Assembly: GCA_003254885.1 (NCBI GenBank)
Contig: QANT01005784.1
Span: forward strand, 30,602-94,601
Length of the DNA stretch: 64,000 nucleotides
Reading direction: 5' to 3'
Origin: Purshia tridentata
Taxonomy: Eukaryota; Streptophyta; Magnoliopsida; Rosales; Rosaceae
The notes below the pieces were generated by a model. That model made no database searches. It was not told the origin of the DNA and was given only the letters and a program-made list of their open reading frames with translations. Below, in pieces: positions 12,541 to 23,509 of this stretch (its first letter is position 1; the number at the start of each line of letters is the position of its first letter). A program made the translations under genes and the position numbers.

Positions 12541-14304
12541 GAATCACGGGACGTGATAAACTCCGCCATCTCCGCCGTCAGATGAGCAGACTCTGTTAAA
12601 GAAGTACAAGTTTTATCACATAAGACTATGAGTCCATCTTGTTTTTCTTTGTATGAGAAATTTGATAAGTAATGCTACTTGTATCGCATTTAGTAATCAT
12701 ACTATAGATCATATCTCTCATATTGTGAGCTTCGTTTATACAAAGTATGCTCTAATTTTGTGAGAGATGATGTATAATATGGTCACTGAATGTGGCATAA
12801 ATGGTTTTATTATAGAATGATACAAACAAGGTCTTTTGTCAGTTTTCTTTCTGTGGCATGTTAGCCTACTAAGATTGACATTGTACTTATGATTAAGGTA
12901 CAAGCCTTATGAGGTAGGGGTGGGCATAACCCGATCAAAACCAACCATTGGTCCAGTTTCATGCACTTAAAAAATAAAATAGTAAACCGACCAAACTGAT
13001 TGTTATTGATTTGGTTAATAGGTTACTCACTAAAAAAACCTTATCAAAACCGAACCACTTAATCATTATTTGGAGTTCTAGAGTATTGTTTTGAGGGAAG
13101 TTTATATAGTTGTAAAGAGAAAATGTATAATGTCAAAACGAATATAAAATTACTGATTTTGGTAAAAGTTTGATAGGTTACAAGTCGAGCTAAAGTTGTG
13201 ATAAAAGCTGAATTAATAGATGAAGTTGAAAAAACTTAACTATTGGAAGTCACTTACAAAGTTTGGAAGACAAAATGAAAATATTTAATTTTCAGGAGGT
13301 AAAATAAAAAAATAAAAAAAGTATTTCAAGAGACAAATTCATAAATAAACCTTTGTAATATGCAATGGTTTAATTTGGTTTGAAAAATTTATAAATCCAC
13401 CTAATGGGTTTGGTTAGTGGTTTGGGCTCAAAACTAACCCAAACCGCCCGATGCCCACCCAATATGAGGTGCAGTGTGGCCAAATAACAGGTGGTTCTGG
13501 AGTAAACATCAACTTCAGGCTCAAAATTTAATGACTTCTAATATCACAGCCCTGTGATTTCTTCACAGAGTCCCGCAAGTCAGTGTCACAGCCCATTAAC
13601 AACCAGCCATCAAATTCAATTCAGATGCTTGATATCAAAGACCAAGTCCAATTTAAGCTTCTTCCCAAACTATAAGAAATTCCAGCTGATAAACAAGGCT
13701 GAAAATTATTATTCTCCATATTTTGCCTTCACCCTAAAGTTTTTTTAACAAGCTACAAACACTTGTTAATGTGTCGAGCTCAAAGCATATTGTAACTATT
13801 TCGTCCACAATTTAACATTTTTTTCATACAGAAAATAACCAACCATAACCCCTTCTAAAAGGTAAAAGGTGCACTTATCTGTTATGAACACTTACAGCCC
13901 TTGAACAGTTAAATTTCAAGCTTTTTAACAAGCTTGAAGCATTGTCGTAACCATTAATACTTACAGTTTCTGCATGCTTTAAGTTTTTCTGGGATCAGAA
14001 AGCTAGATTTTACTTTCGAATCCAGAAAGATTATTGAGTAGTGTGATATCCCACTATATATCAATAGCAAAATATAACAGAACCAAAACTCTATTGAATA
14101 TTTGAGGAAGTGGGGGCAAAACCATATTGACACAGGGATTCCAAGAATTCACTCAAATGTGTGCGTGTGTGTTTTTTTAAAAAAAAAAAAAAAANNNNAA
14201 AAAAAAAAAAACCTGAAGCAAGCTCTATGAATCAATAACTACACCATAACCTGCCCAGCATCATTTATAAATAATAGAAACTAACCATATCTACAATTCA
14301 ATCC
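12541..14304. other. Tail-to-tail intergenic region SWEET/NLP
   Basis: Contains the 3' UTR regions of both converging genes and a hAT-type MITE (listed separately). A run of four N at 14195-14198 sits inside a poly-A tract. That is an assembly gap at a homopolymer, so the true length there is unknown. Confidence 0.7.
12916..13462. mobile_element. hAT-type MITE with 8-bp target-site duplication
   Basis: A 547-bp element flanked by perfect 8-bp direct repeats TATGAGGT (12908-12915 and 13463-13470), the target-site size of hAT transposons. Its ends are inverted: AGGGGTGGGCAT at the left and ATGCCCACCC at the right. Next to the ends are complementary AACCCGA/CCAAACCG-type subterminal motifs (GGTTTGG and CCAAACC words occur repeatedly). 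There is no transposase frame, so it is non-autonomous. It sits in the 3' intergenic space between SWEET and NLP. Confidence 0.82.
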
Positions 14305-17300
14305 TCATTCATCAATGCTCTCGTAAGAGCTTCCATGATTGGGCATTATGTCATGAACTGAGAGTCTAATCATATTGCTGCCTGATGATATACAAATTTC
14401 CATGCACTCCTGTAGGTCTGCATCACAGGCTATCAGAACCCACTCGAGGTCATCATCCATATATAAGATGTTAAAAGTGCCCACTTCCAATTTTAATCTC
14501 TTTTCCACTTCCTCTTTCAGCTCCACAACACCCGAACTCATGGACAAGCGAAACCTAATAATATCTTCTTTATATGTTGCCTTTATGGTCACACTCTTCA
14601 TTTCTTTCCTAGCTACAATATGTGGCATTGTGTGAGGAAGAGTACCTACAGATTGCTTAGGAGCTGAATCGGAACATGGGGGGTTTTTCCAATGAGCTTC
14701 GTGAACTTGCTCATCCACAACTGCATCTGCTGCTGAAGGACACAGGTTTCTCAAATCTTTTGAACTTCCAGCATCCTCTATTAACATTCCTCTACATGGT
14801 TCTTCGGCTTCTGTCATCAACAGAGCATCTGGTATTGAGCATGCAACTGCTAAATTCAGTTCCACTGGTGGCCGAAATGCTGATTCAGGGGAGCCATCTA
14901 CTTCAATGCCTTGCTCATGGATGAAAGAAACAACGGGACCATTTACCATTGCAACTCCATTTGCAGGACTACCTTGGCATGAACTGTTAGAAGTAGGGGG
15001 GGTACCAGCGCTCGCCTCCCTTGAGCCACTTCCTGTTTTGGACATGTTTGAGCCTTTACCAATATCTAGCAGAAACCTGCTATGTTCCTGAAGAAGTTCC
15101 TCCTGACTCAGTATTCCCCCATCTATAAATTGATCTTCTATCCCAGCCTGCCCCAAACTTCCTGGTGTAGTAGCAGTGGGCGAGTCTTTCTTTTCTCCAT
15201 GAAGTTCACAAGGTTTAGATCTTGGTGAGCTCTGCTGATTAGACCCATTTAAAATAGAAGGCTTAGAAATGGGGCCCACTGCAACAGGAAGTGGACTTGC
15301 AGTAAGAGGAGATAAGCCAAATGCTCCTTCAGCGCCTTGGACAGATTCAATTACACGCTGTAGCTTAGAGAGAGAACGATTGACCTTGTTGATCTTGCGA
15401 GATGGCCAGCGGGAGATTCCATGCTGCCTACAGATGCGCTTCATTGTAGTAGGGCAAACTGCAAAGAAGGAATTTCTTTCAGAACAATTTATTAAAATTG
15501 CTACACAACGTACAAAATCCAGCTTTTGTAAATAAATATTTTATCATCTGCTCAAACATGAGCAAATTGCAAGAAACAATATGATAAGTGCATAAGCATA
15601 CCTCCAAGGCTCTTTGCAGCATCTTTAAGACTCCCAGCAAAATATTTTTGGAGAACCTCTAGACTAATAGATTTCTCGGCTTTTCCACGTTTCCTCTCTG
15701 ATGCCTTTTTTATGTCTTTATTCTCTGACAAAGAACTATTGTTAATTTCACCCTCATTAAAAGCATTGTTCCCATTATTTACAGCATCAAGGTCCACCAT
15801 TAACTGTGGGTTTGATGAATCTAGGTGCACCGTATCTTCTCTATTAGGTAGCTCAGGCTCTGGTGGTGTTTCTGTGGGACGGGGTATCCATATACATTCA
15901 AGTCTTGAGTCAAGTCCCTCATTTGTAGAAACTTCTACAATTTCAACAATTCCTTCCTCTTCAAGAACAAATCCAGAAGCAACCTTGAGAGTATGGAAAT
16001 GATTCTTAATTATCGCCAGTAAGGAGCCCAACAAAGTCTGTTGTTCATAACAGTCTGTGATGCTAGGGGGCAGAAAGAATTCTAGAATGTAATCATCATT
16101 TCCAGTATGAATGCTTTGTAAGCAGATTGCAAAACAGCTGGTTAACCCAAACATGCGTGCATAGTGTACTAAAGGGTACTCAGTTTTGCAGAACTGGGAA
16201 ATGTCTCTGCAGAAGCATGCATTACGGGACAAAAATGCCCTCCCCGTAACCCCTTGACCCTTTTGCAAGTGATGCTCAACACAGGCCTCTCGAAAACCCC
16301 ACATGTGAGCATCTACAATATAGCATGCCACATCAGTTGTGGACATGCAGACCTGTTCCATGCAACTACCATCAAAGCTTGTACAGCTCTTCTTCAGGCC
16401 ACCCCCATGAGCCAAAACATTGCGATGCATACATGGAACCCAGGTCTGAGCCAGTGGTAATTTGTGAGTTTCACATACCACTGTCAGTATCTCCAAGATT
16501 TCAGTCAATGCCTTTTGGCGACCTTCATTGCATATCTGGATCTGGTTACAAGAAGTGCCAAGCATATATCTGTGAGAATGGAGGGGGAAAAAATGAAAAG
16601 AAGAAGTCTATATTTACTTTCTTGGTTTCCAAATGATTACCAAATTAGGCATACATGATTATTGCAGCTCACCTGCTTGTTTGTATGCTCCAGTATCTCT
16701 GAACTTTTCAGACTTACTGCCTGCAGGGGAGAAGAAATTTTGTGACTGACAAATCTATTGACGTTTGAAATACTTAAATAACCATATTGTTATACCCATA
16801 ACTCAAATCCATCAAAATAAGTACATTAAGTATATTTTAATATAAGAACATCGCACAATATGTAATACATATAGCTAAAAAGAGTAACCCAACCTCAAGT
16901 GCTTTGCAAACTTTATCAACCTCAGGACCATAGTTGATCTTCTGAGAAGTCATTATGAGCTCAAGTACACCCATACAGGACTGTCCAGAGGGTTCAAACA
17001 CGGGCACAGCTAAGGTTCCCTGAACATTGTAATGCTGTGCATGATCAAGCCGTGGATACTCTTTGATAGAGTAGTATTGAACATTTGGAGTCCATTCTGG
17101 CAATTTTTGCTGGAAAACACGGCCAGGAAGCCCAAGTGCTCCATCACTCTCCCCATCCACAGAAAACATATACATCACAGAAGCCATCCTATACTGATGA
17201 AGTCCATTACTATGTGGATCAAGAACAAAGGGTTGCCCTGAAGTTGTGAGTACATACCGACTCCCATTTTTCACTGGTGCCCAAACCTGAGCTAGAACAT

Positions 17301-18627
17301 GCTGGTCAGTTGATTCCTTGAGATTCCGAAGCGCGTGATTGATCCTCTCTTTAAATAGACAATAACCATCTGGATTTACAACTGGTTCGAGTCCCAGAAT
17401 TGGGGATGGAAGCATTCTGTTGTACTCATTCTCTCTTGACCCTTCTGTTACCGGATCAGAAATACCTGTATTTTGTGATATTATAAAAGAGAAACCCAGA
17501 TGAGTGAACTTCTGAATGCTACTAAATAAATGAAAATGTTACATGAAACAATATGCTAGGCCGGAACAGGTTGACACCAAGTAAGAAATGCCTTTTTTAT
17601 TCTTATAGGAGCAATTGAAATCTCAAAACTTCTTTTCGATGAATGAACTTAAATATTTTATAAAAGTAAAACAAGAATATAGATTAAGGAAAATCCAGTT
17701 CACAAGGGACCAAAGCCTCCATATATAACCCCTGACTGAGCAGGAAGTACAAAATGCATCCTTTTGAGTGTAACAAGGTATACAAGGGGCCAAAGTCTCC
17801 AAATTAAATCCCTGGGCGAGCAGGAAGGACAAAATGCAACCTCTTAAGTGTAACAGGGTATAGTCTGTTTACTTGCTGAGAAACGAGTGAAGCAAACATT
17901 TTTTTTGATCCATAAAGTTTAGTTCTTAAATTGTATTCTATGAGGGAATAAGTTAATTAATCAAGCTAAACCAAAAACACGTAACTTGTATTCAATTAAT
18001 TAAAACCACTTTACACAGAGAAACCCATGAAACCATTTGTTCAGCTGAGTTATTCATGGACCAAAAACAATCCATATTTCATTTACTTTGCCTCATTTCC
18101 ATGTTTCTCAGCGAACCCAAAGTAAATTTTAAACTTCTCCATACATCATTACAAAGTTACACAGCAAATATACAAACTTCTAAGAGATTTCCGATTCAGA
18201 AAGACCAAAATCAATGGTAACAAAGCGAAAACTGATCGACCCCCAATAAAAACAAAAGCCCATTGAACTTCAACCTCCAAAGAACACAACCCAATAAGAA
18301 AAACTCACAGGCAACGAGTTTCGGACAGTCAGAAAGAGCTTGGGTGACATTTCCTGCGAGCTTGTCATCAATATCACCATCAGAGAAAGCCCACAAAGGA
18401 GAACAAGGCTGGTCAGTGGACGAGAACATAAGTGGGGACGTGGGGTTAGAGAACATAAGTGGGGACGTGGGGTTAGAGACGAAGTGGATCGGATCCAACG
18501 GCCAAGAAGCGTCGAGGTCGAGATCAAAGTCCATGAGCGTAGCAGCCTCTCTCTCGTCCACTACTGCTACGTTCTTTGACTTTGAAGGAATGGCGGGGGT
18601 TCGGGTTCCGTCTTCGGGCTCGGGCAT
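14305..18627 (-). CDS. NLP7: NIN-like protein (NLP6/7 type) nitrate-response transcription factor
   Basis: Five exons on the minus strand: 18627-18309, 17465-16894, 16720-16673, 16541-15602, 15458-14305 (1010 aa, phases consistent). Order of parts: N-terminal acidic region (starts MPEPEDGT); a GAF-like nitrate-responsive region (residues about 130-500, with YMFSVDGESDGALGLPGRVF and CMSTTDVACYIVDAHMWGF); the RWP-RK DNA-binding domain split by the last intron (about 596-660, RWPSRK at 643-648); and a C-terminal PB1 domain (about 915-998, with lysine 919 and the acidic DDDLEWVLIACDADLQE stretch). Family knowledge: NLPs bind nitrate-responsive elements and activate assimilation genes; NLP6/7 move into the nucleus on nitrate. 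Odd: a perfect 27-bp in-frame duplication in exon 1 doubles SNPTSPLMF. Distinguishing NLP6 from NLP7 needs a tree. Confidence 0.94.
18423..18476 (-). repeat. 27-bp perfect tandem duplication in NLP exon 1
   Basis: Two identical 27-bp units (18423-18449 and 18450-18476) lie inside the first NLP exon and encode the nonapeptide SNPTSPLMF twice in frame. Identity of the copies suggests a recent event or an actively variable site. Confidence 0.95.
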
Positions 18628-21600
18628 TTTCTCGGAAAGCGGTTGTTTTCCGGGAAAGGTCTAGAGATAGAGAGAGAAGAAAAGATTATGAGAGGGAGAG
18701 AAGGTGTGGTAGAAAGAGAAGACTCGGTAATGGTAATATGCAGAGTGCTTGTGATTACATGGAATCCATGAGCTTTTTACAACTTGCTGAGAGTGTGTAG
18801 TGGATAAAATATGCGGAAATGATCCTGTGCTGCAGCCTTCCAGCCTTTGTTTTTTTTTTGGGCGGTCGGATGTTGCCGCCAATTATTAAGATAGTCTAAG
18901 TGGTCAAAAAAAAAAAGATAGTCTAAACAAATTTCTGGTTGAAAAATTAGTCTACAATTACAAACAGGTTTTTTTTGTCCACTTTAGAGTATAAAATAAA
19001 TCTTTTCAATATTTTCATTGTTAGATATATTTATATATCACACAATTTTCGTTGAATTTATATAACTCCTATTTTTATTCTCTACTTTCGTTTTGTTAAA
19101 ATGTCACCTATTATGGCTATTGATATAAAATAATGTTAGGCTCTTTTTATGAAGTATATCCCTCTTTCCTTGAGACGTGGCATAATTACAACCACATCAC
19201 ATCACAGAAAAATAAGGAGTGAAATATTATTTAAGGCTCTTTTTATGAAGTATATCCCTCTTTCCTTGTGACGTGGCATAATTACAACCACATAAAATGA
19301 CAATAAATGACAATGTGTTGTAAGTGTGGAGTGCCACATCACAGAAAAATAAGGAGTGAAATATTATTTAATATGAACATCTTTTACACATAGGTTTTAT
19401 ATACATCAACTATTAATAGGTGCACACACTCACATAAGCCATCGGACAAAACAAATTTGTACTTGATGACCCAAAAAAGAGCTAGAATCCGTGACGAATT
19501 TAAGAATATTTATTTGTGGGGCAAGAAAATATAAATGAATTAATTGAGTTATTACGCCAAGTACTGGGTCAAATTTATTTGTGCATAGTGATACACAATA
19601 GTGGCTCCAATATAGAATCGTGAGTGACTATAAAGTCTATAATATTATTAATATCCACAATTAATTGAATAATAATCTAAATAGGGAAAGGAAAGGCCAA
19701 AAGTATATAAGTGCGCAGAGCCCATGAGGCAACTACTTACTTATAACAAAGGGACAAAAATTCTCACAAAGACTAATTGATTGCTCTCCTAGTTTATTAA
19801 ACAGAGGAGTTGTTTTCTTTGAAATGTTAATTAATTAACTTGCTTATTGTTATGGATTAAGCTTATCTTAATCTTAAAATTGGCCATTCGTGCACTGTCG
19901 GCATTGCGTGAACAAAGGCAGCATGGAATCCATCGCTCTCCTACAATAAAATTTTTCACATTAATTTGTTTTAACTATGCAACTTATCCATTCATATTTT
20001 TCTTAAAATGTAAGCAAAATACTCCATAAAATGTCTTATACCTGATTTCATGTATATTAATTAACATTGTAACTATTCTTCCTTCTTTTACAATTATTGA
20101 AAAATAGGGAATCCCAAATCCAAATAATTAGTTTTAGTTTTATTATAAATTTATGTGTGAAGTATATCTGGAAGTTGACGTTGAAATTATAGAATATGGA
20201 TGTTACAACTCACAAATACAGTTGTTTATTTGAACATTTCCGAATAAGATATAAGTTATTTGGATTCAATGGATCCACTAGTGACATTAAAAAATTGATT
20301 GCATCGATTTAGGGTTGGGAAATCCCCTATGATTAAAAACTTAAACTAATGGATTAAGATAATCACAACAAGTCATAATAACCGAGAAGCAAATCAGTTG
20401 GTCCACTAGTCCACTTGTTTCCCAGCACGGTACCTTATGGGTTGTTTGCTGAAATCACCACGACGCCGCGTATCTAAATTTGGACCCTAAAGAGAACCAA
20501 AAGATTACCTCAAAGTGCGGCAATTCAGAGTTGAACTCTTAGCAATAAAATACTCAATTACAAGAGCTAGTATTCAATAGTATACAATTTCTTTATTATT
20601 AAATTAGCATGACTTTATTATCCAGCTTAATACTTATTTTAATACCAGACGTTTAATTTTAATTATCTCTCTCCCACTTCTTTTTCTTTACACTCTCTTG
20701 AATGGCTAAAGATTAAAAATCTAATACCAAAATAACTGGATAAAAATTTCATGCTCATACCGTACAGTACATGACATCAAATATTCAGTTATAATTAAAT
20801 GGGTTGCCACTTGCAACTTAACTTCCATAAATATAATAACCCAAGCATTAAAAATATTAGTGCTGTTAGAGGTTAAAAAAATTATAAAAAAAAGTTTACA
20901 AATTGATGTAAAACTCATACCAAAAATTTTAAGTCAACCGGAAATTTTGTTTTTTTCTTAGAAAAAGAAACGGGATTTTGTAGGCAACCACACACTAGTA
21001 CTACAAGTTAACAAATCCTGATAAACAACGCATTTAAGAATCTTTTTTTTTAAAACAGAGAAAGCGATACGCCTAAAGTACTATTGTATGCTGACAGCAT
21101 CTGAAAATACAATATTTATAAAATAAAATATAAAACAATCTTGAGGGCTTGGTCAGCGTTCACAAAGATTCTGCGCTCCGTCCATCATCCAATGTGAGTA
21201 AAAGTGTGGCTGGTATTCATCCTTGGAAGGAGGATTGGACCATCAGCATTCATCCACATGCGTATTAAAACAAAATCTTAGCCATAGTCAATCTACACAA
21301 ACAAATATAGACCGTTAATTGAAATGAACTAAGATCCACCACCAATCAATGTAAGCACTACTAAGTAATAAGTATTGACTAGTAAAAGAGTAATGCTAGA
21401 TGTATCACATTTTCTATGCTAAACCCATCATGAGTGTTGGTGATTGCTGCCCCTATTCAATCATGAAATTTTGACTAATTCCTTTTTAGGATTTATAATT
21501 CTTGCCAGAATTTTAAGTGCTTGTGGGAGTTACTCTATCAATTAATCTCGTCCTGACTTCCTTTCATCTCTAAGATATGTCTTTCTTTTTCATATCTCAC

Positions 21601-22005
21601 TCTCTCCACTCTCTCTTGGGAATTTCTCTTTAATAATCTTTTGCCTTTCAAAGGAAGCTAGGTCTAATGACTAGAGCATGATCAGTAAGATCACTAAACC
21701 ATGCTCCAAGTTCCCTTGCCGCTGTTTTCACCCAAACTGCCAAAAAACTGCATTGCTACGAACTGTTGTTGGCACTAACGGATGGGAGCGAGTGACTAAT
21801 TGACATCCTAGTAAGTAGGTCCATAAGAGCTCAAATATGAACTAGATTGGTCCATATCTCAATCTCGATTATCAAATTCAAATCATAATGAAATTTTGGG
21901 ATTGAACTCAGGAACATATACAAGTATACTCTAATCAATACTCCCAAATTCAGATAAACATGGCAAAAATAGAGCTAAAACACATCATGACAAATAAACC
22001 AATAC
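18628..22005. other. Intergenic region NLP/kish
   Basis: 3.4 kb without a supportable gene. The first 250 bp are the NLP 5' leader and promoter (purine-rich, GAGAGA words on the plus strand). A direct duplication of about 96/137 bp is at 19139-19371 (listed separately). The remainder is AT-rich with no RNA gene recognised. Confidence 0.6.
19139..19371. repeat. Adjacent direct repeat, second copy with 41-bp extra
   Basis: Copy A 19139-19234 and copy B 19235-19371 both begin with GGCTCTTTTTATGAAG and end with GTGAAATATTATTTAA. They are nearly identical except for one base and a 41-bp block present only in copy B after the CCACAT word. Either B gained the block or A lost it after duplication. 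Confidence 0.9.
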
Positions 22006-23145
22006 CTAAAAAAATATAATTGAGACGCCCATTGTAAAGCATCCAGCAGCAACCCAAGGGCTCAAGCGTTCACCTGTTTCAAGTGGCCACAAAAATCATC
22101 CATGTCATCCACCACACCCATGGACTAGGTAATTCACACTAATCTATCAGCAGCAACATCATAGAAAATATAAATAACCTACCTATTCTAGCTGCCTTCC
22201 AAAAAAATCCCCGAAACCTGCCAGTAGGAGACACAAAATCAGAACACAGCTAGATCATGAATTTTGACATTATCATATAAAGATATGGAAGCATGACGGG
22301 AAGTTTAACACAAGCATCATGGAATGAAGACAGAGAAAAAGTAATAAAGTGGATTCAAATAAGTAGAAGCAAAGCAACTAAGCAAGTACCCCTACTGAGA
22401 GGATTCATACAGGGTAATCAGGTGAACGAAAAACATAAGCAAGATTATGTCACAAGCAGAAATCAGAGTCCAAATATCAATCACCGAGTGTGTGCGAGAG
22501 CTCGACCATCTCCTTACAAAACAAGCCAGGAAGAAGACATAATGTATTCGGGTGAGAGGTTGCAGAATTGCAACCATGGGTATTTGTTTTTTACCCTTTT
22601 TTGCTGCAATGCTAAATTGCAGCAGAAGAAGGGTTGAACTAAACATTTGAATGGAGTTGTTTAACTAACATTGTGCACAGACAGTGATAATATATTGCGA
22701 ACACTTCAATGCATACAATTTACAATTAGAGTGTGGTTACCAAACTTGAACATTTTGATAGGCTTTGCAAACAAACAACAGCATGTACACTTAACTCATT
22801 ACCAACATAATTATGGACTTTGCAAAATTGCAATCATCATGAAAATTGGAAGTTTTGAACTTTTATCATACACATTCCGATCAAAGCTCAAAGCAATGAA
22901 TGATAACAAAGATCAACAAAGCCATAAAGTAGCTGACCCGGTTTTCTGTTCGAGGATGGTGGGGAACTGCATCTTCAAGAAGGTGCACGTGCAAATCACG
23001 AGCAGCACCACCGTCAAGAACGAATTGAAATTGAATAGCGCGGACTGCACACGAAACCAGAACAAACAAAACCTTAAATTAATACAAACACTCAATTTCG
23101 ACCAAATAAGAAATAAAAAAATTAAAATTCGTTGATTATTACCAT
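22006..23145 (-). CDS. KISH: Protein kish (TMEM167 family)
   Basis: Four coding exons on the minus strand: 23145-23143 (only the ATG), 23044-22938, 22217-22183, 22073-22006, giving 70 aa. All junctions are GT-AG and in frame. The protein reads SALFNFNSFLTVVLL at its N-terminus, then VICTCTFLKMQFP, then FRGFFWKAARIGERLSPWV, and ends GVSIIFF. This is the full conserved kish protein with two hydrophobic segments (about 8-25 and 52-70). Family knowledge: kish/TMEM167 is a small Golgi membrane protein of the early secretory pathway, conserved across eukaryotes. The coding parts are too short to be found by open-frame length, so the gene is easily missed. It shares a 364-bp head-to-head interval with the DUF2439 gene. 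Confidence 0.92.
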
Positions 23146-23509
23146 ATGTGGATTCTGGGTCTTTGCCTTCGTAGAGATCTATGAGAAAATTGGGGATCTG
23201 AGAAAGAGATTTAAGATTCGAAGAGCTTTCCAGTTACAGAAGATTAATACAAGCTGAAGCAGTGTCTTCGCTTTTAAGCGAAACGAACGACTTGTCGTTT
23301 CTAAAGCGTCCGCAGAATTAAATCGCATTATCCAGCGTGACGGTTGTCGAATTACATAAAACGCCAAGGGATTTGGTTAAAATTACGAATTTGACCACCG
23401 CCAATTCGAAATTTTTTTTATATTAGTCATTTAGTCCCGCCAAAAACAGAAAAACTTGGAACATCTTTTTGATTCTTCGTCGTTCTCAGAGATTCAGAGC
23501 GAGAGGACA
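23146..23509. promoter_or_regulatory. Bidirectional promoter interval kish / DUF2439 gene
   Basis: The two start codons face away from each other across 364 bp, so both leaders and core promoters must lie here. It contains a perfect 7-bp inverted repeat, GAAACGA and TCGTTTC with an 8-nt spacer, near 23280-23301. It also contains a CCGCCAAA (23437-23444), which on the minus strand is TTTGGCGG and fits the E2F consensus TTTSSCGS. No clear TATA box is visible. Function is inferred from position only. Confidence 0.55.

Noticed and set aside
22293-23135. Two plus-strand open frames of 114 and 154 codons
   Set aside because: They run antisense through introns and exon 2 of the minus-strand kish gene, whose conserved protein explains the region.
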